The notes: generated from the sequence alone by a model not told the origin. 64,000 bases of DNA from Ilyonectria destructans (GCA_020740775.1 JAHEWK010000001.1:3720001-3784000), one strand, 5' to 3'. Shown: positions 11,118 to 22,743, counted from the stretch's first letter. Program-made: numbers and translations.

Positions 11118-12542
11118 TTATTGGTATCGGGGCTGAGACCTGTCGGACATATGATGTTGCTCATCCTGAGTCATCTGAGGGGAGACGATCCGCTTCACGG
11201 TGCGCTGCCTCTTTCGCATTCCACCGAGAAGGGTGCCGGCGATGTACAGGACACCCACGATACCAGCAACCACCGAGTACGCGATGGTAAGGCCTCGGGA
11301 GGAGTTGGCAAGTTCCAGACCCAGTCCTCCATTGACAACACCAAGGACCATGAGGATTCGGCCGTACCAAATGTGGCCGTGGCTGATGATTCCTCGTTGC
11401 TGGTGCTTGAGGAAGTACTGGTGGTGCGCCCATCCGAGAACGGGTTGCAGGCCAAGCAGGGCGCAAACAATGGTGCCCATCTTGGTGTGGGTGTTTTTCC
11501 AGAACTGAAGAGAGCGTTAACAATCGCGGACGCGGGGTATGCAAGTACCTATCCATGGAACACTTACAATAGCATCATCTCGAGCGACAACATAGCCAAG
11601 GGCGAAACCTGCCCACATGCCCAGGAAAGCGAGAGACTGCCAACCTGCGTGGATGAACCACTTTCCGAGAAGGGGCATGAACACGGCACCAATGGGATAT
11701 GCGATAACAAAGACAATAGCCATGATGATGCCATGGGCATTGGACTTGGTGTCGCTATTGCTGCTTCCATTCTCTGTTACTGCACCATCCGACCCGGACC
11801 CAGACCCGGAACCTGATCCTGATCCGGAGTTGGAACCGGAGTTGGAACCGGAGTTGGAATCGGAGTTGGAATCGCTGTTGGAGCTCGTGAAGGGGTTCCC
11901 GCTCGAGCTGAAGCTTGCCGAGGCAAAGTTGACGGTGAAGACGTGGTCAGAATCGTGCTCGGTGATGGTCTCTGATTTGCTGGTCGAGTCGAGACTGTCG
12001 CCAGACTTCCAGGCGCCAATCCACGAGTTGGAACCGGAGAGGTCGAGCGAAGAACAGTCGCCGCATCGGATGTTGGCAGTCATTTCGCTGCCGCTGACGC
12101 CGGACCCTGAGAGCAGCTCGACGGCGCTCCTCTCCTCGTATTGGGGCATGACATGGCCTCTGCCGGTCCTGGTGCTCAAGGTGACATTGCCGCTGCCGTC
12201 CTGGTAGATGAGGAAGATCTCGGCACCGGCCATTTGCGAGCCGATGCCGACTCCAACCCACTGGTGGCTAGTGGGAGCCTTAATCTGGAAGTATACGTCC
12301 CCGGACCCCGAACTCACGGCGGCCTCTGGAACACCCCAGCGGTAGCAGACATCGCTAGAGCCGGGACAGAATGAGGAGGTGGTGGCCGAAGTTCCGCGGG
12401 CGTCTAATTGTCAATTTGTGTCAGCAACAATAACAACAAAGGATCTGGGCAGGTGTTGATGGATGCACGGTGGGGGACATGATGTCTTACAGAACAACGT
12501 GGTGGTGGCGGCGGCAGCCAGCGTGCCAATGTGCGGCCTCAT
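11118..12542 (-). CDS. Secreted-cytochrome DOMON + cytochrome b561 membrane reductase
   Basis: Three exons on the minus strand: 12491..12542, 11568..12403 and 11118..11504, giving 424 residues. The start MRPHIGTLAAAATTTLF is a signal peptide. The outer domain (about residues 20-190; SFCPGSSDVCYRWGVPEA, HQWVGVGIGSQMAGAEIF) matches the haem-binding cytochrome/DOMON domain of cellobiose-dehydrogenase type, with a candidate Met ligand in GSQMAG and a candidate His in SDHVF. A Ser/Asn/Asp/Gly linker of short NSDSNSGS-like repeats follows. Then come about five hydrophobic helices with histidines spaced as in b561 proteins (AHGII, FIHAG, NTHTKMG, ISHGHIW). Such proteins carry electrons across the plasma membrane for iron reduction or lignocellulose-active oxidases. 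The cytosolic tail is short and basic then polar (RKRQRTVKRI). No neighbour suggests a specific pathway. Confidence 0.88.
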
Positions 12543-15520
12543 GGTTGGTGTGATGAATTTGAATTCAGATCAAGCTGTCGAAGTCCAGCTGTGAAGGTCG
12601 GGCTGTGAAAAGTCAAGCTGTAAGATGGAGGGGAGTGTTGTTCGAACATGAGGCGTCAACGAGGGGGCACGGCCAGGACCATATATGGACAGATTGGGTG
12701 GCAGCCGTGACACAGCCAGGGGGTTCGATCGAAGAAGCATTCTAGCAGCAAGCCACGCTCGGAAGGTGCTCGAGCCCGAGACTAGCTCGAGGACGACGAG
12801 ATGGGGGATGATCCTGATTCGAAGGGAGCGCCAAGCATGAGCAAAGAGGCTCACACCCCTTGTTTCCCTTGTCGTCAGCGTCACGCTCCGCCCATTGATG
12901 ATGCTGTCGCTTGGGAAGGGGAGAATAGGGTTTCAGCGTCTGGGCACGCCTGGGCACGCCTCACACGGCCACATGTTTGACTCTTTGTGACCTTTGTTGG
13001 GAAACTTGATGTTTCTAAAACCGTCCGCTGCACCGGCGCCAGGCCTAGGCCCAGCCCGAGCGTCGAGGGATTGGCTTGAGGTTTCGTTGGCGCTCGCTGC
13101 TCGGATACCAGTGCCGCGTGCCCACTGTGGCCCGGAGGGGGGGGGGGGCACGCCAGCACGGAGAGTCGCGGTGCCGCTGGCTCACTTCACCCGCTAATAA
13201 GTGAGATCGCTGAGACGCTTGGCGGGTGATGAGGCTGGGACGCTGACCACAGGCATGTACAGGATTGCAGTACAGCTGTACAGGATTACAGTACAGCATG
13301 TACCCTTTCTCATGCAGGCCAGGTACCTACAGGTGTACATGCAGTACTCACAGCCCAGTACTCCATACTTTTCTACGAATACTTGCGGCCGCGTCGTCCA
13401 CGTCCGTCCGCTTGCACCGACTGCACCGACTGCAATGACTGCAATGACTGTGCTGCACGTCCGCGGCCCCGACCAACCGAAGCCGCGGACTGACAAATGC
13501 AGTGGGCGAAGCACTGCAACACATGGCGGGCGGCCGACCCAGGTTGGGAATCCACACCAGCTCCCAGCACCGCCGCACTCTAAATGATAAGCTTCTGAGT
13601 TCTCAGGGCCAGGAGGGTTAGCAAAGGCCAAGAAAGGTCAGTCTTGGCCACCGGGATTCGCTGTGTGCGCAGCGAACTCAAATAGGATTGCTGTCATTGA
13701 TTAACACAGTTTAACGCAGTTGACACGGCTCTTGTGGGGGGATGATCCCTTCTCCTTGTCGTCGGCTACGGGCACTCAATCTTCCCGATACGGAGCAACT
13801 TAGCTCCATCCCGCTCCATCCCACCCCATCTCCCACCCCATCCCGCCACAAGGAAACGAAGCGAGCGTTACTTACTAACTCAAGATCGAAGGTCCGTGTT
13901 TTCCTTGCCTGCTTCGCCTGGAAGCGAAAATTAAAACTGAGGAATAGACTTTCTGCCGCGCTTCCGACCACGATCAACTACGAAGTGTCGAATTACCGAT
14001 GCCATGGCCCTGTCGCGAGGTCCACCTGTCCCTGTCGCAAAAGACCTGCCAAGAACAAACTGCCCCGGACCGTCGGACGGCACTTTGTTGCAGGAGAGGC
14101 CTCCTGGGCGATTCCCCCACGATGGCACCCAATGACGCCGCGGTAATTTGCAACCTAACCACCCGAGGTCCAGACCAACACCACCACCACCAAGTTTGGG
14201 TGAAAATCTACGACAGCAGCTCGGGGAGTATACGTCAGCCGTCACCCCGAAGGACCTGCCGAGTCTCTCAATCAAACCGGGATAGACCCCAAAGCGGCAA
14301 ACAAAACTGTATTCCTTCGTAACTACGGATACCCCGTCGTCAGTGCCATGTCAACCCACAGCCTGACGGCAGCAAAAAGCTTGGCCTTTCATGCTTAAAC
14401 GTGGGTGAATAACCCATGGCTACGCAACCATTGGCGACGCCAAGCTCGAACATGTTCCAAGAGGCGTCGGTTGGAACGCACGGGATCCAACTTCTCAACA
14501 GAGTACGCGTAACCCTCCGATGCCGTCACCTCGTGGCTCAACCTCTACTGCACGTTTGTCTGGTCCGCGTACGGGCTATCATGTATCGTGTGCATGTTGC
14601 TGTACGCCTCCTGTACATAGTACGCCGCCTGTGCCCATCGGTACGACGCACGCACGAGCAGAGGACTTCCATCTCAGCCCTTTCGCCTCGTGCCCCAGAC
14701 CCAGCGCGAGGGCTCCCCGTCCGGCAATTACAGGGCCCGGCAGTGGATGGCGTCCCGCGCTAGGCCAGCCCAGCCCCAGGTCAATAACCCATGAGACCAT
14801 CGCGCCATGGATTGACCCCAGGCTAGCAGCTCTCCACTGAGTCACTAAGCCCACTCACGGCGCAGTCAATTCACACACTTCAGAAGCCTTATTAACCGGC
14901 TCCGCAACTGGTCCTGCATGCGCTGCCAAGACAGTCCCAGCGCCTCGTCTCCGGCCATTTGCTCTCAACCCGTCACTCATGCAGTTTGCCTTTCTTGGCC
15001 CTCTGCCCGTCTGCATAGTCCGCGCCTGCAGAGAAGATCTGACCGCCAATCTTGCCAATATTCGCAATCCCAAACGCCAGCTCAGCCCCAGCTGCTGACG
15101 TTGCCCTCGTCCCAGTGGCGCTCCTCCGCCACTTGAAACAGAGGTGACGCGGTCTTCACTGTCGGCAATTGGGTTTGCCTCGGGGATCAAGATACGTCAA
15201 CGAGGTTTTTTATCTTTCTCGGGAACCGATCTATCGTGTATTGCTTCCTTTGTCCCCGTTCGTCCCGTTCGTCCGCTTCGTCTATCTCGCCAAGAATCAA
15301 GACCTGTCGGCGTCGTCACCGCCCAATGCCGGCATGGCTCCCGATAGAAACAAGAAACAGGAAACAAGAAACTAGACCACGTACGCCTCTAACATCCGAT
15401 AAACCCAAAGTCTCAGTCTCGCAATCTCTCTGCATATTTACTTTTCCACTCCTTTGCATCACATTCCCCGGATGCAACCCCAACTACCCAACCGTCATCT
15501 CACCGAGGCCCAAGCGTATG
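12543..15520. other. 3-kb intergenic stretch with micro-repeats
   Basis: No gene is recognisable on either strand. Short repeats are visible: TGGGCACGCC twice near 12940-12960, a run of 11 or more G near 13138, a 21-bp direct repeat (TACAGGATTNCAGTACAGC core) near 13258-13300, and 9-bp units GCACCGACT and GCAATGACT, each twice, near 13410-13448. From about 15240 there are GTCCCGTTCGTC-like repeats downstream of the Psk1-type kinase gene. Confidence 0.5.
13256..13450. repeat. Short tandem repeats (21 bp and 9 bp units)
   Basis: Two copies of a roughly 21-bp unit with core TACAGGATT(G/A)CAGTACAGC lie at about 13258-13300. About 110 bp further on come four 9-bp units, GCACCGACT twice then GCAATGACT twice. 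They are non-coding and look like replication-slippage products. Confidence 0.6.
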
Positions 15521-17068
15521 TCAGATCTGCGCCGCGAAAGCGAAGCCCTCATTCTCCAGGAGGCTCGATGACGCAACGAAACTGAATCCGCCAAAGAGGT
15601 CATCCTTAGGGACGCTCCGCGGCCAGATGTCACTGCTCGTCTGAACAGGGCTGAGCGACAGCTCAGTGAACTCGGGCGCGAAGTTCTCGGCCAACTCTGG
15701 GTCAGTGATCATCGGCTGGATCGGCGGCTCCAGCTCTCGTGCTGCGAGCTTCTTCCAGTCGATCTTGCGGAAGAAACGGTGTTTCTTCATCGTCTGCAGA
15801 TCCTTTGGCATTACCGCTCCGAGTCGCTTGTTGGGGTCCTTGCGCAGGAGCCTCGTGAGCAAGTCTTTGGCGTCAGGGCTCAGGAAGTATGGAAGCACCA
15901 GCTTCTGCTTGACAATGTTGTCCTGGATCTTGGCGTGGTTCTGGCCACGGAAAGGTGGGTTTCCAGTCATCAAGTCATACCCCAGAGCGCCAAAGGACCA
16001 CCAGTCGACCGCCTTGCCGTACTTCTTTCCCAGCACAACCTCGGGTGCCATGTATTCCACCGTGCCAAGCATCGAGTTGCAGCTCTCCGACTGATCTACA
16101 GCGACCTTGGAAAGCCCGAAATCCGTCAAAAGCAGGTGACCTTCGGAATCCAAAAGGCAGTTCTCGGGCTTGAGGTCGCGATAGACGACTCCCAAATCAT
16201 TATGAAGGTGCGAAATGGCGAGGAGCATTTCGGCCATGTAAAAAGCCGTCACCGTCTCCGTGAACATCTTCTCCGTGTTCAGATGAGTGAACAACTCTCC
16301 ACCCTGTCCATATTCAAGGATCAGGTAGAGCTTCTCGTGATCTTGGAAAGCGTAGAAGAGCTTGACCACAAAGGGGTGCCTGTTGACCGATTCGAGGATC
16401 TGTCGCTCAGTCTTGGTCTGCTCGACGAGTTTCTTATGGACCACCAGAGACGCCTTCTTAAATTGTTTCTGCGCATAGAGGCGCCCAGTAGAGCGTTGCT
16501 TCACCAGAAGCACCGTCCCGTATGTACCCTTGCCAAGACATCTGAGGTGGTCAAAGTCCTCCGACGTCATCTTGCGTCTCGGGTTCAGACCGCCCTCAAC
16601 CGGTTCGATGTAACCAGTGCGCTCGCGAACACTCTCACTAACAAAGTCGTTTTCGAGATTAACCTCATAACTCATGGAGCCATTCTCCGAGCCATCACTG
16701 CCAGTGTCGCTGCGAACATCGTCGCGACTCTGCGAGCGACTAATGAGCTTTCGGCGCGCATCCAGACCCAAGCCTTGGTGGCTCCCGGAGCGACTCATAG
16801 AATGGCATGGCGATGAAGACCCATCCAGACTCAAAGGGTCCATCTGCAGACGCAGCTTAGCGATACCCGACACGGCGGGAGAGCCGCTGGGGCGAAGATT
16901 CGGGCTGCAGTTGGCGCTGACAACATCGTCGATAAGCTTACGTCCGCTGCGAGCGGGCATGCGTGGAGTATCTCCAAGGCCATGGTCGGAGTCCTCATCG
17001 CCGGAGGCGACGGGGGTTGCCTGAAATCCGCGGACGGTGGTAACCGCGGTGGGGGCTCGGCTTAACAT
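15521..17068 (-). CDS. psk1: AGC kinase, S6K type (Psk1/Ypk3-like)
   Basis: Single exon, 515 residues from the Met at 17068; an in-frame upstream Met at 17128 would add 20 residues, but MLSRAPTAV reads more like a natural start. The kinase domain starts near residue 170 with CLGKGTYGTV, then AQKQFKK (catalytic Lys), YRDLKPENC, LTDFGLSK and MLGTVEYMAPE. The AGC C-terminal extension ends in the hydrophobic motif FGGFSFV, with a Ser at the regulatory position. This combination marks fungal ribosomal-S6-kinase relatives (S. pombe Psk1, S. cerevisiae Ypk3), TORC1-dependent kinases that phosphorylate ribosomal protein S6. The N-terminal 165 residues are Ser/Arg-rich and probably disordered. It lies 7 kb from Sch9, the other TORC1 effector of this class. 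Confidence 0.88.
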   Translation of the reverse strand: MLSRAPTAVTTVRGFQATPVASGDEDSDHGLGDTPRMPARSGRKLIDDVVSANCSPNLRPSGSPAVSGIAKLRLQMDPLSLDGSSSPCHSMSRSGSHQGLGLDARRKLISRSQSRDDVRSDTGSDGSENGSMSYEVNLENDFVSESVRERTGYIEPVEGGLNPRRKMTSEDFDHLRCLGKGTYGTVLLVKQRSTGRLYAQKQFKKASLVVHKKLVEQTKTERQILESVNRHPFVVKLFYAFQDHEKLYLILEYGQGGELFTHLNTEKMFTETVTAFYMAEMLLAISHLHNDLGVVYRDLKPENCLLDSEGHLLLTDFGLSKVAVDQSESCNSMLGTVEYMAPEVVLGKKYGKAVDWWSFGALGYDLMTGNPPFRGQNHAKIQDNIVKQKLVLPYFLSPDAKDLLTRLLRKDPNKRLGAVMPKDLQTMKKHRFFRKIDWKKLAARELEPPIQPMITDPELAENFAPEFTELSLSPVQTSSDIWPRSVPKDDLFGGFSFVASSSLLENEGFAFAAQI

Positions 17069-18437
17069 GGTCGCGTCGGGAGGAGAAAGAGGAAGAGTAG
17101 AATGAGTGGCTCGATCAACCCAAAACAACTACAACGCTCAACAGTCAAACACTTGGTACGGTTCAAGTGCAACAGGCTGAGGTCGAGTCGTTCAGGGGGA
17201 GCCTCGTCGTCTCTCCGGATCAGCGCGGGGCTCGGATTCGAAGTGTCGCAGGATTCGGTGGTAACTCGAAATACGCATCTGATAGCGGAAGAAGGAGGTT
17301 CGAACGTCGGCGGGTTTTGCTATATGCATTTGCGGGCGGTACAGAGAGAGGGAGGGGCGTAGGGAGAGCAGTTCACCAAGAGGTGTAAGGAGGAAGGAGG
17401 AAGGGACGAAACAAAGGATGCAGGCGACCAAGACATTTTAAAAAATTCGGTGGCCCTTGAAAGCCCCGGCCAGTGGGAGCGCCAGCGCACCCAGGACGCC
17501 TTTTGGGCGGCCTTGACTGGCTGCGGCGCCCTGCACCACGCTGTAACAAGCGTAATTCCCCCGCTGGCACTCCCTAGCGGCCCCCCTGAACAGACTTCGC
17601 CCTACCCGGCTCAGCACGCGAGGCAGGGTTTTTTTATAGCCAGCAGCCCAGCGACCAGCCGCTCGGGAGCGGACGGCTATTAGTGCCCTGTCGTCTAGCG
17701 ATCCTGCACGTAAATTCCCCCCCGGGACCATGTACATGCCCGACATTTGGCGGAAATACTACGTACTTTCCAGCTTCCCTTACGAGCTGGGACACGAAGC
17801 ACGGGCGGCCAAATAATGCCAAATAATGCCTAATATTGCCTCTTGGGTCGCAATATGGGCCGGGCGGTGCCCAATGCTTAAATTACCCTTCGCTCCGCCC
17901 GCGCATAATGCGCGCGCAGTGGACAGGCTTTCTTCTGCTCCGGCGAGGCCTTGGGCCGTCGCGGTTCTGCCGAGGTGGCCACGCACAGCGACTGAGCCGA
18001 AAGTCTGGAGACCTGACATCACCAATAACCTGACTTGCAGGGAGCATGCGGCGATCGGGGCGGACAGCGACGGCTGGATTCCGATTTAGCGGCCAAGTCC
18101 GCCAGAGTCCACTAAAAAGTTAGGACGACCCAGTTCCCCAGCACCCTTTCTGGCACCCAGGTGCAACCCCAGGCAGCCAGTGTCCTGGTCCACCTGTCGG
18201 CGAAACTAACTACCGTCACCGAGAAAATTCACGACCCTGCAAGCATCCGTTGATAGCTTCGCAAGGCTACAATCCACCAAGCAGCTTCCACCATCCCCGA
18301 TACTTCGACCTCGCGGCAGTGAACAACCCCCGGCCCTTGGAACGCGAACCTATTCACTCGACCCAGTCCCTCTCTCCATTGTAATCCATTCACCAAGCCC
18401 TCCGCCACCAGGTCTTGCGACTCGTCCATCCGCCACC
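17069..18437. other. Divergent promoter region between psk1 and prp4
   Basis: This 1.37-kb stretch separates two divergently transcribed genes. Open frames are short and show no domain. The purine-rich strand next to psk1 (GGAGGAAGGAGGAAGGG near 17385) is the reverse of a C/T-rich leader for psk1. No RNA gene is seen. Confidence 0.5.
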
Positions 18438-20000
18438 ATGATTCACCCATCGCGGCAGGCGTACGTGGAGGAGGCCGACACGAACCAAGGAATCGCCCTG
18501 GAAGATGTCCCCGATGACCACGATTACGATATCCACATGGGAGGCTCCGGAGTTGCCCCCGAGAAAGCCTCCGCCATCCTCAACCAGTTCAATCGCAAGA
18601 GGCTCGCCGCGACCATAGCTGTGCCAACCGACGATGGCCGAGTCCGCGCCAAGCTCAGAGAGATGGGGGAACCCATTACCCTCTTCGGGGAGGGGCCTGT
18701 GGATCGTCGTGATCGTTTGCGCGAGCTTCTGACAATCCAGGCGGAGATGTCAGGGCTGGAGAACGGTGACATCACCATGGAGGACGCGCCGGAGGATGAG
18801 GCAGAGGAGGAGCAAGAGGAGGAGTTCTACTCACGAGGCGGCCCCGAGCTGCTGCAGGCTCGTATCAAGCTCTCCGAGTATTCGCTACCCCGAGCGAAGC
18901 GGAGAACAAAGTTCCAGAAGGCCGAGTCCACGATTCCTCTACGCACACACGTCAAGTTCCGAAAACATATCAAGGAGAGGTTGCAAGCGTTCGAGCTTCA
19001 AGGCAGTCAGATTGTCGGCGAAAGGAACCTTAGCATCACCAGGGTATCCCCCAACGGAGAGCTAGTGGCCGTGGGCAACTGGGGTGGACAAGTCAAGCTG
19101 GTTGAGATACCCAGCTTAACGGAGAAGAAGACCTTCCGTGGCCACACCAACAAAATCAGCGGCATATCGTGGTTCCCTGGTGCCACCATCCCCGAACAGG
19201 GTGTCTCTCCCGACTCAGTCAACCTGGCTTCGGGTGGCGCTGATAGCCTCATCAACCTGTGGTCATTAAACCAAGACACACCTTTGTCAACGCTGCAAGG
19301 CCACTCCCAGCGTGTCTGCCGCACCGAGTTCCATCCTTCTGGACGCTATCTCGCGTCTGCGTCTGAGGACACCTCATGGCGCCTCTGGGATGTGGAGACG
19401 ACGGCAGAGGTGCTCCTCCAGGAGGGACACTCCCGAGGTGTCTACGCAATCAGCTTCAACACTGACGGATCCTTGCTGGCTAGTGCAGGTCTTGACAGCA
19501 TCGGCAGAATCTGGGATCTGAGGTCCGGACGCACGGTTATGATCTTGGATGGGCATCTGGACGGTCACATTAAGCCGATTCACGCGCTTGACTGGAGCTC
19601 TGACGGACACCGAGTTCTGACTGGGTCTGCGGACGGTTGGATCAAGTGTTGGGATGTACGAAAAGTGCAGAGGACTGGTGGTATTGGTGCGCACACCAGC
19701 TTAGTTTCGGACATGCGTTGGTTCAAGGGCATGGATGACCCGGTTGATGGCATTCCTCCGGGTGTGGATGAGAAGGGAGCTCAACTGCCCAAGAAGTCGG
19801 GCACCTTTTTCGTGTCGAGTGGATTCGACAAGAACGTCAAGATCTTCTCAGCAGACGACTGGTCATTGGTCCAGACACTGAGCGGCCACACGGGGCCGGT
19901 TGCCAGCGTCGACTACAGCAGGGACGGCAAGTGGATTGTCAGCGGAGGACATGATCGCACGGTGAAGCTCTGGGGCCGCAACGACGGCGAAGGTATCTGA
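18438..20000 (+). CDS. prp4: U4/U6 snRNP protein Prp4 (WD40)
   Basis: Single exon, 520 residues, start context GCCACCATGA. Prp4 binds Prp3 in the U4/U6 snRNP and is needed for tri-snRNP assembly and splicing. The N-terminus contains the splicing-factor-motif region (around [20 protein letters not shown], then [20 protein letters not shown], residues 50-100), which is diagnostic for the family, followed by an acidic stretch ([13 protein letters not shown]). From about residue 200 come seven WD repeats, visible as GH...W(D) units such as [46 protein letters not shown] and HDRTVKLWG near the C-terminus. The length fits the family. It is not to be confused with the kinase called Prp4 in S. pombe. 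Confidence 0.95.
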   Translation: MIHPSRQAYVEEADTNQGIALEDVPDDHDYDIHMGGSGVAPEKASAILNQFNRKRLAATIAVPTDDGRVRAKLREMGEPITLFGEGPVDRRDRLRELLTIQAEMSGLENGDITMEDAPEDEAEEEQEEEFYSRGGPELLQARIKLSEYSLPRAKRRTKFQKAESTIPLRTHVKFRKHIKERLQAFELQGSQIVGERNLSITRVSPNGELVAVGNWGGQVKLVEIPSLTEKKTFRGHTNKISGISWFPGATIPEQGVSPDSVNLASGGADSLINLWSLNQDTPLSTLQGHSQRVCRTEFHPSGRYLASASEDTSWRLWDVETTAEVLLQEGHSRGVYAISFNTDGSLLASAGLDSIGRIWDLRSGRTVMILDGHLDGHIKPIHALDWSSDGHRVLTGSADGWIKCWDVRKVQRTGGIGAHTSLVSDMRWFKGMDDPVDGIPPGVDEKGAQLPKKSGTFFVSSGFDKNVKIFSADDWSLVQTLSGHTGPVASVDYSRDGKWIVSGGHDRTVKLWGRNDGEGI

Positions 20001-20429
20001 GGAGCAGGGATAGATCTTTTGTGAAACTAATGTGCATTACTTTGAGATACCCCGGACCGCACGGCTTCTTCGGCAAGACATCATCAGGTAGCTTTGGCGG
20101 TGAATTGGATTGAGGGGAGCATTGACAATCAACATTCTTTTATTCAGGTGTATAAATGGCAAACAATACCAGGCAATTGGCATTCGTTGGGCACGCACCC
20201 ACCGCACCCACCCACTTTCCGGTGGCTGAGGTGTGTCATGTGATACCCCCCGTGCGATTAGATAACGACTTTACTGGGCCCCTGGTGCCAACCTCGCCGC
20301 CGACTTCAACAAGAGCCTTCCCAGATTTCCATCACCTTGACATCAGCCAGCTCTCGACGGGTGCTTCCCCATGAACCGGTGCCGCTGCTCTCTTCTCACC
20401 ATCGCCAACCCGACATAGCGCTACCGGCC
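20001..20429. other. Intergenic between prp4 and the cyclin gene
   Basis: No gene is seen. It holds the 3' flank of prp4 and the C-rich leader of the cyclin gene. An in-frame upstream ATG at 20337 could extend the cyclin by 31 residues, but the added residues look like translated leader. Confidence 0.5.
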
Positions 20430-21882
20430 ATGGCGAGCATCGACCGATACCGCCCTCCCAGAGAAGGCTATCAGCCTCCCGCCGTCGCTGGATCCGCGCG
20501 ACCAGATCGCGAATCCCGCTCTCGATCTCCTCGACGCCGCGACGCCGTGCCCCCCGCCGTCCCGACTCCTCCGCAACACTCGACGCGCACGTCTCCTCCG
20601 CGGCCGCAGGCCCGCCCCAGCCAGCCCTCTCCCGCGCAATCTGGCGCGCAAACGCCCTCGCCCGGTCCGAATCAATGGTCCTTCACCTCGGACGAGGTGC
20701 GCAGCACGCCGGCTATTGCTGAGGGACTCGCCCCGGCCGAGGAGAGAATGCGCAGGGCCAAGGGTGTCAACTTCATCTACCAGACTGGCATCATGCTGGA
20801 CCTGCCCCAAATCACCCTCTGGGTCGCGGGTGTCTTCTTTCACAGATTCTACATGCGCTCCAGTATGGTACAAGAAAAGGGTGGCATTCATCACTATGTG
20901 AGTCTTACTATATTCCAATATCCTAGTTCTCAGTCTCAACTCAGATCGGGATCACCCTTCTCGTTTTACGGGTTCGAGACGCCTCCACTGTAACCTGTTG
21001 CTGACTTCGCCCTCCTTGCAGAACATTGCCGCCACAGCCCTCTTTCTAGCCAACAAAGTGGAAGAAAACTGCCGAAAAACGAAGGACATAATCATTGCAG
21101 TCGCCAAGGTCGCACAGAAAAACGCCAAACTCATCATTGACGAACAGAGCAAGGAATACTGGCGATGGAGAGACAGCATCTTGACGTACGAGGAGGTCAT
21201 GCTAGAACAGCTGACATTTGACCTCATGATTGACAACCCCTATCGCCATCTGTTTGAGTTGCTCGGTCAGCTTGATCTCGTTCACAACAAGAATTTACGA
21301 CACAGCGCATGGGCGTTCTGCAATGACGCCTGTTTAACCTCTATACCCCTTCTCATTGAGGCGAAGGATGTTGCCATTAGCGCAATCTTCTTTGCAAGTG
21401 CGCATACAAATCAGCAAATTGACGACATCAAGGGTGAACCGTGGTGGAAGCATTTGAGGGGCGACGAGGAGCGATGCGTCATGGCCATCGAGGTGATGCG
21501 CCAGTTTTATATGGAGAATCCGCTCAGAAAACAGAACCCGTCGCTGCCCTCACCGGCTTTCCATCTCGAGAACACCCGAAGGCGAGGGGATACCCTGCTC
21601 AGTCAACCAGACACTCAGTCATCAGCCAACGGAACGCCCATGGAGCTTGATCGTGCCAGTCGCAGCCCCGGCCCAGGTGGCAGAGCGAATGGTACCAGCA
21701 AGGACGGCGATGCCCGAGACCACGGCCGAGAAGCAGGCTCCCAAGCGAAATCAGAAGAGAATGACTATGCGCCCAAGTCGCCATTGAAACGAAGGGAACT
21801 GGAAGACGGCGAGACAGACGATGGCAGGGCGGCGAAACGAGCACGGCTGTCCGAGGATGAGGGAGAACTCATTGAGAACTAA
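20430..21882 (+). CDS. Cyclin of P-TEFb/CTD-kinase type (cyclin K/T, Pch1-like)
   Basis: Exons 20430..20897 and 21022..21882 give 442 residues; the 124-nt intron (GTGAGT...TTGCAG) joins GGIHHY to NIAATALFLANKVEEN in frame. The N-terminal 90 residues are Arg/Ser/Pro-rich (RESRSRSPRRRD). The first cyclin box includes RRAKGVNFIYQTGIMLDLPQ and the hallmark ATALFLANKVEEN, KTKDII and YEEVMLEQLTFDL; the second box is LLGQLDLVHNKNLRHSAW and onward. The pattern is that of cyclins partnering Cdk9/Bur1 or the CTD kinase, which phosphorylate RNA polymerase II. The C-terminal 140 residues are polar with a basic KSPLKRRE patch. I cannot separate Pch1 (Cdk9 partner) from Ctk2 by eye; Pch1/cyclin K is more likely. 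Confidence 0.85.
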
Positions 21883-22308
21883 ACCCAGGGACAAAGGCCG
21901 ATGTACTGGTATGAGATAAGAGGCGTTGGGGACCGAATTTCTTTGTCGATGTGTATGAGGATGGAACCGGGATTTCGCATGGCTCTAGCCGGAGAGCCCA
22001 TCATGGCATAGGGCGGCGCACCCAGGATACGGCGTTTGGATGTCCGGGAAGACGCCCGTAGCGACGCAGTTTTACAGTTGATGATTTGGTAGCTTTGAGA
22101 TTCAAATTGTTCAAGAGCCCAACGACGCCAAACACAAGAGACGCAATATTAGTCCTTACGAAATGTCACAGAGGTTGATCGAAGTTACATGCCGAGGTAA
22201 TAGGAGGACCAATCAATTACGAACAAAGAGCAAATGGATGTGTATCGTTTCATCAAGTAAACACTTTCTTAAACCAGTTTCGTGCCCCCTTGCATTTCCG
22301 GTGCGATC
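21883..22308. other. Intergenic, no gene seen
   Basis: This is the 3' flank of the cyclin gene. No domain, RNA or repeat is visible. Coding-like remnants begin just to the right (about 22309). Confidence 0.5.
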
Positions 22309-22743
22309 ATTCTCCAGTTGGAGTAATGGCAGCTGTTGTTGTGGATATCCCGATTGACATGTCGGATGAGATGCCAGACCTGGCCCGTTGTATCCATATT
22401 TCCCCTCGGTGTTGACTCCTGCATGCGTCTAGGTATATCGTCAAGGCACGCCTAGAACTTCTGCCGGCGTTCCTCCTCCTCTCTCTTCTGCTAGGGTGTC
22501 TGAGAGCTATTTTGTGAAGGCGGAGTCGCTAATTCTTTGGGTGCGGACTCATCATTCGTCCTCGCCGCTCTTCTTTCCTCCCTCTCCATCTCTCTCCGTG
22601 CCACCTCAAGTTGCCATTCAGGTCACTCGTCAAGCCACGCCCAGGACTTAGCCCTGCGCCCTTCCTGTTCAGCTTGGCTGCGCTCCAACCGTGCGCTTCT
22701 GCTTGATCGCTCTCGAGCCCCGGATTTGTCAGGAAGATCTCTA
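22309..22743 (-). pseudogene. Degenerate C-terminal coding remnant of the repeat kinase
   Basis: Directly after the stop of the repeat kinase, the minus strand in a frame shifted by one base reads as protein-like, highly charged sequence: RERSSRSARLERSQAEQEG, KSWAWLDE, VARREMEREERRAARTN, QKREEEERRQKF, CLDDIPRRMQ and QVWHLIRHVNRDIH. It is interrupted by three stops in the same frame (TGA at 22623-22625, TAG at 22491-22493 and 22452-22454). This suggests the kinase once had a charged, perhaps coiled-coil tail of about 130 residues, lost by a frameshift plus nonsense changes. Both TAG codons could come from CpA-to-TpA transitions, the RIP preference; the TGA need not. Confidence 0.5.

Noticed and set aside
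15779..16816. 345-residue open frame on the plus strand
   Set aside because: It lies entirely antisense to the Psk1-type kinase exon and shows no domain; long mirror frames are expected opposite G+C-rich coding sequence.
17290..17330. GGTTCGAACGTC as a tRNA B box
   Set aside because: No matching A box, acceptor stem or T-stem partner around it.
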